Assembly (NCBI RefSeq): GCF_015477805.1
Contig: NZ_JADLQL010000001.1
Coordinates: 1,302,001 to 1,366,000 of the forward strand
DNA: 64,000 bases
Direction: 5' to 3'
Source of the DNA: Nocardia flavorosea
Lineage (GTDB): Bacteria; Actinomycetota; Actinomycetes; Mycobacteriales; Mycobacteriaceae
In this document: in pieces, positions 49,760 to 63,044 of the stretch
How the letters are laid out: each line of letters opens with the position of its first letter
How positions within the stretch are numbered: position 1 is the stretch's first letter
Notes under the pieces: model-generated
Told to the model about the DNA's origin: nothing
Database searches by the model: none
What the model saw: the letters and a program-made list of their open reading frames with translations, nothing else
Position numbers and translations under genes: made by a program

Positions 49760-50431
49760 TTACTTCGTGGTGTCCTCGTCGCCCGCGAGGATGCGGTACA
49801 GGGCTTTCCGGGCGTCGGTGAGCACCTCGGCTGCCTTGGCCGCCTGTTCCGGGGTTCCGGCACCCGCGACCTGCGCGATCGCCCCCATGAGCGGTGGGAC
49901 CAGCGCACGCAGATCGTTGGTTTGGGCGCCGACGCCTTCTTTCACCTCGGCCCACGGGTCGCCGAGTTCGGTCCGGTGTTCGGCGACATAGGCGGTGCCC
50001 GTCTCGGTCAGTTGCGCGGTTTTGCGGCCGGCGACCTTTTCGATGGTGATCAGACCTTCGTCCTCGAGTTGCGACAGCGCGGGATAGACCGATCCCGGAC
50101 TGGGACGCCACAGGTCCTCACTGCGTTCCCGGATCTGCTGGATCAGTTCGTAACCGTGCATCGGGCGTTCGGTGAGCAGCAGTAGAACCGCCGCCCGGAC
50201 ATCACCGCGCCGGCCACGGCCGCCGCGCCCCCGGCCACGGCCGAAACCCGGCCCGAACCCAGGGCCGAATCCGGGACCGAAACCCGGCCCGAACCCGGGA
50301 CCGCCGAATCCGGGCGGGCCACCGTGGCGGAAACCGCCATGGCCGGGCCCGTGCTGCTCCATACCGGGACGGTGGCGCCGGGCCCAGCTGAGCCGTTCCT
50401 TGCGAAAGTTCGTGTTCTCCATGTCTTCCAT
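49760..50431 (-). CDS. PadR-family transcriptional regulator with GFGP repeats
   Basis: A 223-aa regulator. Residues about 20-75 form a Gly/Phe/Pro/Arg-rich low-complexity segment (repeated PGFG, then [12 protein letters not shown]), followed by the PadR winged helix: VRAAVLLLLTERPMHGYELI, SPGSVYPALSQLEDEGLITI, VAGRKTAQLTETGTAY. ATG 50431 is chosen because AGGAGG (50438-50443) sits 6 bases upstream. A CGATATATCG palindrome about 42 bp upstream is a likely autoregulatory operator. PadR proteins usually repress drug or stress genes. Confidence 0.87.
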   Translation of the reverse strand: MEDMENTNFRKERLSWARRHRPGMEQHGPGHGGFRHGGPPGFGGPGFGPGFGPGFGPGFGPGFGRGRGRGGRGRRGDVRAAVLLLLTERPMHGYELIQQIRERSEDLWRPSPGSVYPALSQLEDEGLITIEKVAGRKTAQLTETGTAYVAEHRTELGDPWAEVKEGVGAQTNDLRALVPPLMGAIAQVAGAGTPEQAAKAAEVLTDARKALYRILAGDEDTTK

Positions 50432-51045
50432 TGCAGCCTCCTGAGCCACTCGATCTGTTTCCATAGCATCGACGATATATCGGCAATCTATCTAGCGCAA
50501 CCCTCTCGTAGATTTCCGCAGCCGTCTCGTCCTGCCACCGAAACCGACGCGACCGCACGGATGCGCGTCACACTCCGGCCTCGGAACGCCCGACCCACAC
50601 GCCGACCGAAGCACAAACCCCCAACCGCTGCCCGGTGATGCGAGCGGCACCGGCTCCTACACGACAGCCACGGACAGGTACCGGCCCGATCTGCTCGAAC
50701 TCCTCTTCCGCACCCGGCGCTGCCCCGTGACGCGGCACCGAGATCACGGCCCGCCGAAAGAGTCCGGCCGCACCGGTGCGACCGCGGCCTGCCCACGATG
50801 CCGCGCGTACCCGCGACAAGTCACTGCAGATCCGGTTGTCGCCGCAGAGCTCGCAGAAGTTTCTGCTGAACAGCTCGTTTATCCGCGAATGGTTCGGTAC
50901 TTCGCCCCCGCTACACCGTAGATTCGTGGCGAGGACCGCCGAAGATGTCGCGACGTGCGAACCGCTCCGGGGGCCCTCCCACAGCAACCGCAACGCGAGT
51001 CATACCGGCTTTCCGAACGTCCCCGAGGCGCCCCGTGGAGGCAGA
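50432..51045. other. Intergenic region between padR-like gene and priA
   Basis: Holds the PadR Shine-Dalgarno (50438-50443) and the palindrome CGATATATCG (50473-50482), then about 560 bp with no recognisable gene. Frames such as minus-strand 50568-50993 translate to Cys/Arg/Gly-rich strings that match no known family. Confidence 0.5.
50473..50495. promoter_or_regulatory. Likely PadR operator
   Basis: CGATATATCG (50473-50482) is a perfect palindrome, followed by an imperfect second half site (TCTATCTAG). AT-rich elements of the type GATATATC are common PadR targets in actinobacteria and this one lies 42 bp before the PadR start codon, where the promoter should be. Direct evidence of binding is lacking. 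Confidence 0.5.
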
Positions 51046-53862
51046 TCAGCCGATATTCAACGGATCGAACTGGACTCGCGCCGAATACTCGGCACGCTGA
51101 CTACTGCGAACGGCCTGTGCCGCGGTCAACGCACGGGCCAGCGCGCCGCCGTGCCGGCGCGGAACGCGTAGCAGCACCCGCTCGACCTCGACCGGGCCGC
51201 CATGGTCGTCGCCGGCACCCGAACCCGACGGTCTACGCGCGGTGGCGGGCAACGGCACCGGACCCAGCACCTCGGCGGCGGCCGGTAGTTCGGTGACCGC
51301 GAGCAGTCCGGCGACCGCATCGGGTGGTCCGTCGATCGCGGCTATCCGCACCGCTGGCGGGAACCCGACCTCCGTGCGCTGGGCGAGTTCGGCTGCGGCG
51401 TGCCCGGCCGGGTCCCATCGCAGCAGCGCCTGCACGGTCGGGATGCCGGGATCGGCCATCACCAGTACCCGGCCCGCGGGTTTCACCAAGGCAGCAGCGC
51501 CCAGCCAGCGGCGCAGCGTGTCCTCGGCGGCCCGGAGATCGGCGCGGCCGAGCAGCGCCCATCCGTCCAACAGCAAACCGACCCCGTACCCGCCCGGCAG
51601 CAGTGGTTCGGCGCCGACAGTGGCGACCACCACCTGCGGGCCCGGTTCGACGGTATCGAGCAGCCCGGCCCCGCTCGATCCCCGGATCGGCACCCCGGGA
51701 AAGGCCCGGCCCAGTTCCTCCACGGTACGGGCGGCGCCGATGACCACGGCGCGCAACACCCGTCCACCACAGCCGGGACAGCGGAAGGCAGCCTCGGTAT
51801 GCCCGCACCACCGGCACACCGGACTGTGTGCGATCTGCGCAGCCGGGTCGGCGGGTCCTGCCTCCGGCAACGACAGCGGGCCCACACATTTCCGGCAGCG
51901 AGCGGGGGTACGGCATTTGGTGCAGGCGAGAGCGGGGACGTACCCGCGGCGGGGTACCTGCACCAGCACCGCCTCTCCTGCGGCCAGGGCCGTGCGGGCG
52001 GCGGCGAAGGCGGCGCCCGGAATCCGGACCGCGCGCGCGATGGGGTCGCGGTCGAGTGCGGCATCGGAATCCCCCGGTGCGCCGATCCGCGGCGAGGCCG
52101 CCCGTACCGTGGCCCGGTCGGCGAGCAGATCGTGCGCCCAGCCCGACTCCACCACTGCCTGCACTTCCGGCGTCCGCGCGAAACCCGCGGCCACGAAGGC
52201 CGCGCCGGTGTCGTGCGCCCGCAGCATCGCCACCTCCCGGGCGTGCGGGTACGGGGACCGGGGTTCGGCGTAGGTATCGTCACCGTCGTCCCAGATCGCG
52301 ATGAGCCCCAGTTCCGCCGCAGGCGCGAAAACGGCGCTACGGGTACCGACAACCACCCGCGCGGTCCCGCGCAGGACTGCCAGCCAGCGCCGATACCGCG
52401 CCGCCGGGCCCAGCCCCGCCGAGAGCCCGACCGCCGAATCTCCGACCAGCGCTTCACATTCCCGCAGCACCCGGTCCAGATCACGCTGGTCGGGAACCAT
52501 CAGGATCGCGCTGCGCCCACCGGCCACGACGACGGCGGCCAGTTCGGCGAGCCGGCGCGCCCAGTCCTCGCCCGGCAGCGCCTGCCATGCTGCGCGCGCA
52601 CCCCGGTGCCCGGCGAGCGCGGTGAGGAACGATTCCCCGTGGCGATACCGCCGCCACGCCCCGAGATCCACGCCGGCCGGAAAGGACTCGATATGGGCCC
52701 CCGGCCCCCGGCCCCCGATGGTTCCGCTGCCGATGTCGGGCCGGTCGTCCGGGTCTCGTAGCGGTGAACTCGCAACTTCCCCTGATTCGGCCCGTGTCAC
52801 CGCGTCCTCGCCGGAATTCCGCTCGGGCACCTCGCCACGCCCGCCACCAGGCCGGTCGCTCGGCGACGACAGCCCGGCATCCGGCCGTACACCGGCCGAC
52901 AGCACCCGCGCGTTGTCGGCCGCCGCGCGACGGTCGACAGCCACCGCGTCCCCGACCCGGCCCGGCACATCCACGCCACCGGCCGACGAGAAACCGTCCT
53001 CCGACACCCGCCCCCCGCCGGCCTCTCCGCGACGGTCACCCACCGGAGTCTCCCCGCTCTCGCCGAGCGCCTCTCCCTCAGCGACCGACGAGAATCCCCC
53101 CTCCGACACCCGCCCGGTATCGTCCTGCGCCGGCTGCCGATTGCCGGCGGCCGCCGGTTCCTCGACTCCGGCCCCGGCAGCACCGGCAACGATCGGCGCG
53201 CGGTCGGAGTCGTCGCGCCCCGGCTCGGTATCCAGTGGTGGCGCCGGCAGGTCGGGGCACAGGTTCGGTCGGGTGTTCCCCGGAAACGACTGTTCTGCCG
53301 GAGCCTCCGCGACCTCGGCTCCTCCGGCTCCCCGGCCGCTCCCGGCAGCACCGGCTCCCCCGGCAGCCGGGCCGACCGCCGTCGCCCGGCCGGTGCGGGC
53401 CGGGGGCACCGCCCGGATCGCACCACCCGATTCGTTCTTTCCGGCTCCGCCGTTCTCCACGCGCGCGTGCCGTGGCGGTATCGCCAAACGAAGTACATCC
53501 GCGCGGGTTCCGGCGCAGCGGGCAGCTACGGTTGTGGCGAGCCGGAGGATCTCGGGGGTCAGCACCTGCTCCGGCGACACCACCCGTTCCAATCGCACCA
53601 GCTTGCCGGGATGGTCGGAACCGGTGTGCCGGGACAGCAGATAGCCGTCCACCAGCCGCCCGGCGAAACGGACCCGGACCCGGACCCCGGGACGGGCGAT
53701 CTCGTCCAGCTCCGGGGGTACCAGATAATCGAAATCGCGGTCGAGATGGGCCGGGGTGAGCAGTGGCAGTACCCGGGCGACCGGATGCGATACCGGCGGC
53801 AGACCGGGCGGCGATTTCTTCGCCCGGCCGGTACGTCGACGGCCCCCCGAAGCGGCCGACAC
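51046..53862 (-). CDS. priA: PriA (primosomal protein N'), helicase-inactive type, with large insertion
   Basis: A 938-aa PriA homologue against about 655 aa in mycobacteria. The N-terminal DNA-binding domain covers residues 20-135 (HLDRDFDYLVP, GVRVRVRFAGRLVDGYLL). Residues about 138-395 are a low-complexity Gly/Ala/Asp/Glu/Ser insert with a duplicated GRVSE-G/D-GFSS motif. The helicase-like part follows; the Walker A is missing (VVVAGGRSAILMVPDQRDLD in its place). A Zn ribbon (CTKCRTPARCRKC, CRWCG, CPGCGG) lies near 644-700. GTG 53862 is the likely start; upstream the frame crosses metK antisense. Confidence 0.85.
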   Translation of the reverse strand: MSAASGGRRRTGRAKKSPPGLPPVSHPVARVLPLLTPAHLDRDFDYLVPPELDEIARPGVRVRVRFAGRLVDGYLLSRHTGSDHPGKLVRLERVVSPEQVLTPEILRLATTVAARCAGTRADVLRLAIPPRHARVENGGAGKNESGGAIRAVPPARTGRATAVGPAAGGAGAAGSGRGAGGAEVAEAPAEQSFPGNTRPNLCPDLPAPPLDTEPGRDDSDRAPIVAGAAGAGVEEPAAAGNRQPAQDDTGRVSEGGFSSVAEGEALGESGETPVGDRRGEAGGGRVSEDGFSSAGGVDVPGRVGDAVAVDRRAAADNARVLSAGVRPDAGLSSPSDRPGGGRGEVPERNSGEDAVTRAESGEVASSPLRDPDDRPDIGSGTIGGRGPGAHIESFPAGVDLGAWRRYRHGESFLTALAGHRGARAAWQALPGEDWARRLAELAAVVVAGGRSAILMVPDQRDLDRVLRECEALVGDSAVGLSAGLGPAARYRRWLAVLRGTARVVVGTRSAVFAPAAELGLIAIWDDGDDTYAEPRSPYPHAREVAMLRAHDTGAAFVAAGFARTPEVQAVVESGWAHDLLADRATVRAASPRIGAPGDSDAALDRDPIARAVRIPGAAFAAARTALAAGEAVLVQVPRRGYVPALACTKCRTPARCRKCVGPLSLPEAGPADPAAQIAHSPVCRWCGHTEAAFRCPGCGGRVLRAVVIGAARTVEELGRAFPGVPIRGSSGAGLLDTVEPGPQVVVATVGAEPLLPGGYGVGLLLDGWALLGRADLRAAEDTLRRWLGAAALVKPAGRVLVMADPGIPTVQALLRWDPAGHAAAELAQRTEVGFPPAVRIAAIDGPPDAVAGLLAVTELPAAAEVLGPVPLPATARRPSGSGAGDDHGGPVEVERVLLRVPRRHGGALARALTAAQAVRSSQRAEYSARVQFDPLNIG

Positions 53863-53895
53863 CCCCGGCGACTCGATGTCCCCGGGGGTGTCGGC
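53855..53895 (-). terminator. Hairpin after metK / before priA
   Basis: GCCGACACCCCCGG (53855-53868) pairs perfectly with CCGGGGGTGTCGGC (53882-53895) around a 13-nt loop. It lies just after the metK stop and covers the presumed priA start codon. No T-run follows, so it may be a tail-less terminator, an attenuator or a fold that hides the priA initiation region. Confidence 0.5.
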
Positions 53896-53923
53896 GGCAG
53901 ATCGCGGCACGCGGAACGCGGAC

Positions 53924-55135
<1,212 letters not shown>

Positions 55136-55490
55136 AGTTTCCCTCTTCCTCAACGGTTACTCGTGTCCCGGATATGGACCGTAGCGCACGGCTCCGGTCG
55201 TGACCCTGGACTCCCAGACTATTAGAACGCGCGGCCGGATTGTGGTTCCGGACACCACACCGGACGGGTTTCCGGTCCGCCGGACCCGTCCGCCGGATCG
55301 GCTCGGCGGCCGGCGGGCCGGATCGGCACGCACTACCAGTACGGGTGGATGATGCTTGCGGCAAGCGTTCGAATCACGACGAGCCGAATCCCGGCGCCGC
55401 TCCGCCCGGCCGGGGCCGAGTCCCGATATGGCCGGCTCGGTCCGCGTCGCTCATGCGGTGCCCTCGTCTGCACTGGCGGATTGCGCGTCG
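55136..55490. other. metK-coaBC intergenic region
   Basis: This 355-bp interval separates coaBC from metK on the minus strand. It has an inverted repeat CGGACGGGT/ACCCGTCCG (55261-55269 and 55284-55292), with CCGG-rich spacer, that could end the coaBC transcript or lie in the metK leader. No recognised SAM riboswitch motif or gene is seen. Confidence 0.45.
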
Positions 55491-56738
55491 TTACGCGCCG
55501 CTGCCGGATTCGGCCCGCTCCCGCAGCAGCGGCCCCAGAGCATCGAGGACACGGCTGGCCAGCAGCGCCTTGGATCCGTGATCGAGGGCCTGTTCGCTGC
55601 CGTCGGCGCCGAGCAGCCAGCCATCGTTGGTGTCCACCTCGAACGCCTTACCGTCCCCGACCGCATTGACAACCAGCAGGTCACAGCCCTTGCGGGCGAG
55701 CTTCGCCCGGGCATAGGTGATCACGTCGCCGTCTTCGTCGCCGGTTTCGGCGGCGAACCCGACGATCGCGGTACCGGGTAGCTGGCCTTCGCGTCGCGCC
55801 TGGACCAGGCCCGCGAGGATATCCTCGGTCCGCGACAGCGCGATGCTGTCGGGTTCGTCCTTACCCTTTTTGATCTTCGCGCCGGCCACCGAAGAAGGCC
55901 GGAAATCCGCGACAGCGGCGGCCATGATCACCGCATCCGCACCTACCGCGTGTTTGTCGACAGCGGTCTTGAGCTGGTCGGCGGTCGTGATATGTACCAG
56001 TTCCACGGCTGCCGGTGGCGCCATCTCGATGGTGTTCCCGGCGATCAACGTCACCTGCGCACCACGCTGGGCGGCCACCCGGGCCAGCGCATAGCCCTGT
56101 TTACCGGAGCTGCGGTTGCCCAGGAAACGCACCGGATCCAGCGGTTCGCGAGTACCACCGGCGGTGATCACGACCCGCTTTCCGGCCAGATCCCGCGGTA
56201 CGGCATCGGCGCGTTCCAGCAGCAGCGACGCCAACCCGAAGATCTCCTCGGGTTCCGGCAGGCGGCCCGGGCCGGTATCGGTACCGGTGAGCCGGCCCGA
56301 AGCGGGTTCCATGACCGTCGCACCGTGCGCGCGCAACGCGGCCACATTCGCCACGGTCGCCGCATGCTCCCACATCTCGGTATGCATGGCGGGCGCGAAC
56401 AGCACCGGACATCGGGCGGTGAGCAGGGTCGCGGTCAGCAGATCGTCGGCGCGGCCGTGCGCGGCACGTGCCATCAGATCGGCGGTGGCGGGGGCGATGA
56501 CCACCAGTTCGGCTTCTTGCCCCAGCCGCACATGCGGGACCTCGGGCACATCGGCGAACACGCCGGTATGCACCGGATGCCCGGACAGCGCCTCGAAGGT
56601 CGCCTTGCCGACGAACTGCAATGCCGCCTCGGTGGGAATCACCCGCACGCTGTGGCCGGTCTCGGTGAACCGCCGTACCAGTGCGCACGCCTTGTACGCG
56701 GCGATACCGCCGCCCACGCCGACAACTACCCGCGCCAT
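55491..56738 (-). CDS. coaBC: Bifunctional phosphopantothenoylcysteine decarboxylase/synthase
   Basis: A 415-aa CoA-biosynthesis enzyme. The N-terminal CoaC flavoprotein domain (about 1-180) has VVGVGGGIAAYKACALVRRF, PHVRLG, and LFAPAMHTEMW. The C-terminal CoaB domain (about 190-415) has VVITAGGTREPLDPVRFLGN and SSGKQGYALA, with conserved Lys in GAKIKKGK. It starts after AGGAGG. The gene is 45 bp downstream of rpoZ, as in related genomes. Confidence 0.96.
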   Translation of the reverse strand: MARVVVGVGGGIAAYKACALVRRFTETGHSVRVIPTEAALQFVGKATFEALSGHPVHTGVFADVPEVPHVRLGQEAELVVIAPATADLMARAAHGRADDLLTATLLTARCPVLFAPAMHTEMWEHAATVANVAALRAHGATVMEPASGRLTGTDTGPGRLPEPEEIFGLASLLLERADAVPRDLAGKRVVITAGGTREPLDPVRFLGNRSSGKQGYALARVAAQRGAQVTLIAGNTIEMAPPAAVELVHITTADQLKTAVDKHAVGADAVIMAAAVADFRPSSVAGAKIKKGKDEPDSIALSRTEDILAGLVQARREGQLPGTAIVGFAAETGDEDGDVITYARAKLARKGCDLLVVNAVGDGKAFEVDTNDGWLLGADGSEQALDHGSKALLASRVLDALGPLLRERAESGSGA

Positions 56739-56783
56739 CGCGCGCCTCCTGCTCTATCGGCCGTTCGCCCGGGAACTACCGGA

Positions 56784-57062
56784 TCATTCGCCTTCGGTGT
56801 GCTCGAGCAGATCGCTGTGGATCTCCCGCATCGCCACCGACAGCGGCTTCTCCTGCGGCAGCGGCTCGACCAGCGGGCCGACGTATTCGAGGATTCCGTC
56901 GCCGAGCTGGTTGTAGTAGTCGTTGATCTGGCGGGCACGTTTGGCGGCGTAGATCACCAGCGCGTACTTGGACGAGGTGCGGTCCAGCAGTTCGTCGATC
57001 GGCGGGTTGGTGAGGCCGACCGGAGTGTCGTAGGCGGGCGCGGCGATATCCGTACTGCTCAC
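56784..57062 (-). CDS. rpoZ: RNA polymerase omega subunit
   Basis: A 92-aa omega subunit that stabilises the beta' subunit. Diagnostic stretches are [20 protein letters not shown] and [19 protein letters not shown], followed by [22 protein letters not shown] 57062 ([14 protein letters not shown]) is chosen with AGGAG about 9 bases upstream; the longer frame extends into gmk. It is placed between gmk and coaBC, the usual arrangement. Confidence 0.95.
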   Translation of the reverse strand: MSSTDIAAPAYDTPVGLTNPPIDELLDRTSSKYALVIYAAKRARQINDYYNQLGDGILEYVGPLVEPLPQEKPLSVAMREIHSDLLEHTEGE

Positions 57063-57123
57063 TGAGGAAGCTCCTGCGGGGTCGGGGGCTCGGATACGCG
57101 GCGGGCGGGCCGGGCGTATCCGG

Positions 57124-57708
57124 CTACGAATTGGAATTCGTGCTGACGAACAACGATACCAACTGCGCACAGGCGCTGGTCACGGTGTCGTTCACGATCA
57201 CGGTGTCGAACTCGTCACGTGCGGCCAATTCCACCCGTGCGGTCGCCAGCCGGCGTTCGATGACCTCAGCGGATTCGGTGCCGCGGCCGCGCAGCCGGCT
57301 CTCCAGTTCCGCCCAGCTGGGCGGGGCGAGGAACACCAGCACGGCTTCCGGCATCACCCGGCGGATCGAACGCGCACCCTCGAGGTCGACCTCGATCAGT
57401 ACCGGCAGCCCCTCGGAGAGGGCGGCCCGCACCGGCGCGGCCGGAGTCCCCGACCGCTGCAGCCCACCGTGGATATCCGCCCATTCGAGCAGGTCTCCGG
57501 CGGCGATCATCGCATCGAACTCGGCCCGGCTGACGAACCGGTAATCGCGGCCGTCGACTTCACCGGGACGCGGGTCCCGGGTGGTCGCCGACACACTGAA
57601 AACCAGTTCCGGCAGCCGTTCGCGGACACAGCGCACCACGGTGGACTTGCCCACGGCCGAGGGGCCGACCAGTACAACCAGCCGACCCTTCGTCATGTTC
57701 TCGATCAC
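57124..57708 (-). CDS. gmk: Guanylate kinase
   Basis: A 194-aa kinase phosphorylating GMP to GDP. The P-loop is [16 protein letters not shown] near residue 11, followed by [21 protein letters not shown] (GMP binding) and [23 protein letters not shown] 57708 and ATG 57696 are both possible starts; GTG is used because it keeps the short distance to the mihF stop. It overlaps none of its neighbours. Confidence 0.95.
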   Translation of the reverse strand: MIENMTKGRLVVLVGPSAVGKSTVVRCVRERLPELVFSVSATTRDPRPGEVDGRDYRFVSRAEFDAMIAAGDLLEWADIHGGLQRSGTPAAPVRAALSEGLPVLIEVDLEGARSIRRVMPEAVLVFLAPPSWAELESRLRGRGTESAEVIERRLATARVELAARDEFDTVIVNDTVTSACAQLVSLFVSTNSNS

Positions 57709-57716
57709 CGAGGCTG

Positions 57717-58037
57717 TCAGGCGCCGAGGTCGAATTTGGCGAGCAGCGCTTTGCGCTGCCGATCGCCGAGACCACGCAGCCGACGGGTCGGAGCGATCTC
57801 GAGCTCGTTCATGATCTCTTCTGCCTTGACCTTGCCGACCTTGGGCAGGGCTTCCAGCAGTGCGCGCACCTTCATCTTGCCGATGATCTCATTGCTCTCG
57901 GCCTGTCCGAGGACCTCTTTGAGGTCGGTGCCGCCGCGCTTCAGGCGATCCTTGAGCTCTGCTCGCTCACGGCGAGCGGCAGCCGCCTTCTCCAGAGCAG
58001 CGGCGCGCTGCTCATCAGTCAGCTGGGGAAGGGCCAC
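57717..58037 (-). CDS. mihF: Integration host factor, actinobacterial type (mIHF)
   Basis: A 106-aa nucleoid protein. It starts [18 protein letters not shown], with a basic N-terminal helix, and ends in the conserved H2TH-like region ([36 protein letters not shown]). mIHF bends DNA and is essential in mycobacteria. GTG 58037 is the start. It heads mihF-gmk-rpoZ-coaBC and is preceded by 0.8 kb with no other gene. Confidence 0.96.
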   Translation of the reverse strand: MALPQLTDEQRAAALEKAAAARRERAELKDRLKRGGTDLKEVLGQAESNEIIGKMKVRALLEALPKVGKVKAEEIMNELEIAPTRRLRGLGDRQRKALLAKFDLGA

Positions 58038-58855
58038 GGTTCCTCCGTCTCATCGTTCTGCATCAAAACCTGCCGAACTACCCGGCAGTCTCAGCGACCG
58101 TACCCACGACGCCCCCGGATTGCGAACCCACCCCCCAGGTCAGGGCATGAATCGGACCCCGTAACGGCCCCTTGCCGCTTACTCCGCATCCCCGCTTGCC
58201 CATATCCGCACAACCTCCGGCCCTACCACGAAATACCTTTTCAGCAGGGCATTTTGGGCACGCGGGTCCGGTTGCGGCGCGATAGCCAGCGAAGTTATCC
58301 ACAGGCTGGCTACCTCCCAGCCGCCCTACCAGGAATTTTCTGTATTTTTTTGCGGCGCCTGCGGCGCCGCGGGGTTCGGCGCCTCGGATGTGCTGCTTCG
58401 GCGCCCGATCCTCGCGTCTACGGCAGCCGAAGCAGCACTCCTGCCGACCCCTGCGAGGGGCTCGCCGAACTCGTCCTCCGACGAGCAGGACACTCGGTGA
58501 CCGACCATTCGGACCGCAACGGGCCACATTCCGCGGAACGACATGGCGCGTCACACCCCATATCGGCCGCGCCCGGATCGGGCCACGGCCGATATGCCGC
58601 ACGCTCATTTCACGAGCGGGCGAATGGACCTGCCCCAGGCCGCACGTCACCCGCAGCGACAGGCCACTCGAAGCCACCAGACCGGGCTACGCCACACCGG
58701 CCGCGGGCGGACAGCGACGGCGGGATCCGTTCCCGAGGCGTATCGCATCCGGGCCATGCCGAACCGCGCGCGCTCGGCACCGGCCGGTTGCCGGCCGGCG
58801 TGAGCGCGATCACCCACGTACATGGTCACTTGGCGTAACCGCCGGGTAAGCGCGG
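58038..58855. other. Gene-free 0.8 kb upstream of mihF
   Basis: No recognisable gene is present on either strand. The interval contains a DnaA-box-like site inside an inverted repeat (58283-58312), an A/T run followed by a GCGGCGCC hairpin near 58345-58370, and unusually AT-rich spots for this genome. It must hold the promoter of the mihF operon and the end of pyrF. Confidence 0.5.
58283..58312. promoter_or_regulatory. DnaA-box-like site inside an inverted repeat
   Basis: TTATCCACA at 58295-58303 is identical to the DnaA-box consensus. It lies in the 14-nt loop between the perfect arms TAGCCAGC (58283-58290) and GCTGGCTA (58305-58312), about 250 bp upstream of the mihF start. A single 9-mer can arise by chance, so this is only a candidate. 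Confidence 0.4.
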
Positions 58856-59677
58856 TCAGCGCAGGAACGCGAACTCCTCCTGGAAAGCCGCCAGGCGGTC
58901 GCGTAGCGCGGTGACCGAGGGCCCCGCGCCGAGCACATCGCGCGAAACATTCGGAACCGCCGCCGGCCACAACGATTCCGGGAGCAGCGCACGGACCGCT
59001 GCCGCGGTGCCGCCCTGGGCTCCCACCCCGGGCAGCAAGATCGGCCCGTTCAGTGCGCCGAGATCGGGGATATCGGTGAGCGTGGCGCCCACCACCACGC
59101 CGACGGAACCCGGTTCGCTCCCCCGGTTCGTTTCCGCGGCGGCGTCGACCACGGTCTGAGCCAGGGTGCGCCCGTCCACCACCGCCTGCTGCACCCGAGC
59201 CGCCTCCGGGTTCGAGGTCGCAGCCAGGACGAAAACACCTCGCCCATTGGCCCGAGCGAGGTCCAGGGCGGGTTGCAGAGCCCCGTATCCGAGGTAGGGC
59301 GAGACCGTAACCGCGTCCGCGCCCAACGGCCCGTCGCCGAGCCAGGTGCGGGCATAGGCGGCCATCGTGGAGCCGATATCGCCGCGTTTGGCATCGGCGA
59401 GAACCAGCGTGCCCGAGCCGCGCAGCACCTCGATGGTGCGTTCGAGCACCGCGATACCCGCCGAGCCGTACGCCTCGAAGAAAGCGACCTGCGGTTTGAC
59501 CAGGGCCGCCACTCCGTCGAAGGCTTCCACACAGATCTCGGCGAAGGTTTCCAGGCCGTTCGCGTCGTCCGGCAGGCCCCAGGCGTCGAGCAGGGCGGGA
59601 TGCGGATCGATTCCGACGCAGATCGGCCCGTGCGTGCGCCCGGCCGCGGCCAGGCGCACGCCGAAAGTGGTCGTCAT
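58856..59677 (-). CDS. pyrF: Orotidine 5'-phosphate decarboxylase
   Basis: A 273-aa type 2 OMP decarboxylase that forms UMP. It has [35 protein letters not shown] (catalytic DxKxxD) and [11 protein letters not shown] near the C-terminus. ATG 59677 ([12 protein letters not shown]) is chosen over the upstream codon at 59695, which overlaps the carB stop; GAGGACG lies upstream. It follows carB closely, so carA-carB-pyrF form one pyrimidine operon. Confidence 0.95.
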   Translation of the reverse strand: MTTTFGVRLAAAGRTHGPICVGIDPHPALLDAWGLPDDANGLETFAEICVEAFDGVAALVKPQVAFFEAYGSAGIAVLERTIEVLRGSGTLVLADAKRGDIGSTMAAYARTWLGDGPLGADAVTVSPYLGYGALQPALDLARANGRGVFVLAATSNPEAARVQQAVVDGRTLAQTVVDAAAETNRGSEPGSVGVVVGATLTDIPDLGALNGPILLPGVGAQGGTAAAVRALLPESLWPAAVPNVSRDVLGAGPSVTALRDRLAAFQEEFAFLR

Positions 59678-59687
59678 CGCCGCGTCC

Positions 59688-63043
<3,356 letters not shown>

Positions 63044-63044
<1 letters not shown>

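Noticed and set aside
50248..50310. Short tandem-like DNA repeats suggesting a CRISPR or VNTR array
   Set aside because: They encode the PGFG repeats of the PadR protein in frame; there are no spacer-repeat units.
58345..58370. GCGGCGCC hairpin next to a T-run upstream of mihF
   Set aside because: The T-run precedes rather than follows the stem on the plus strand, and on the minus strand it is A-rich, so it does not fit an intrinsic terminator for either neighbour.
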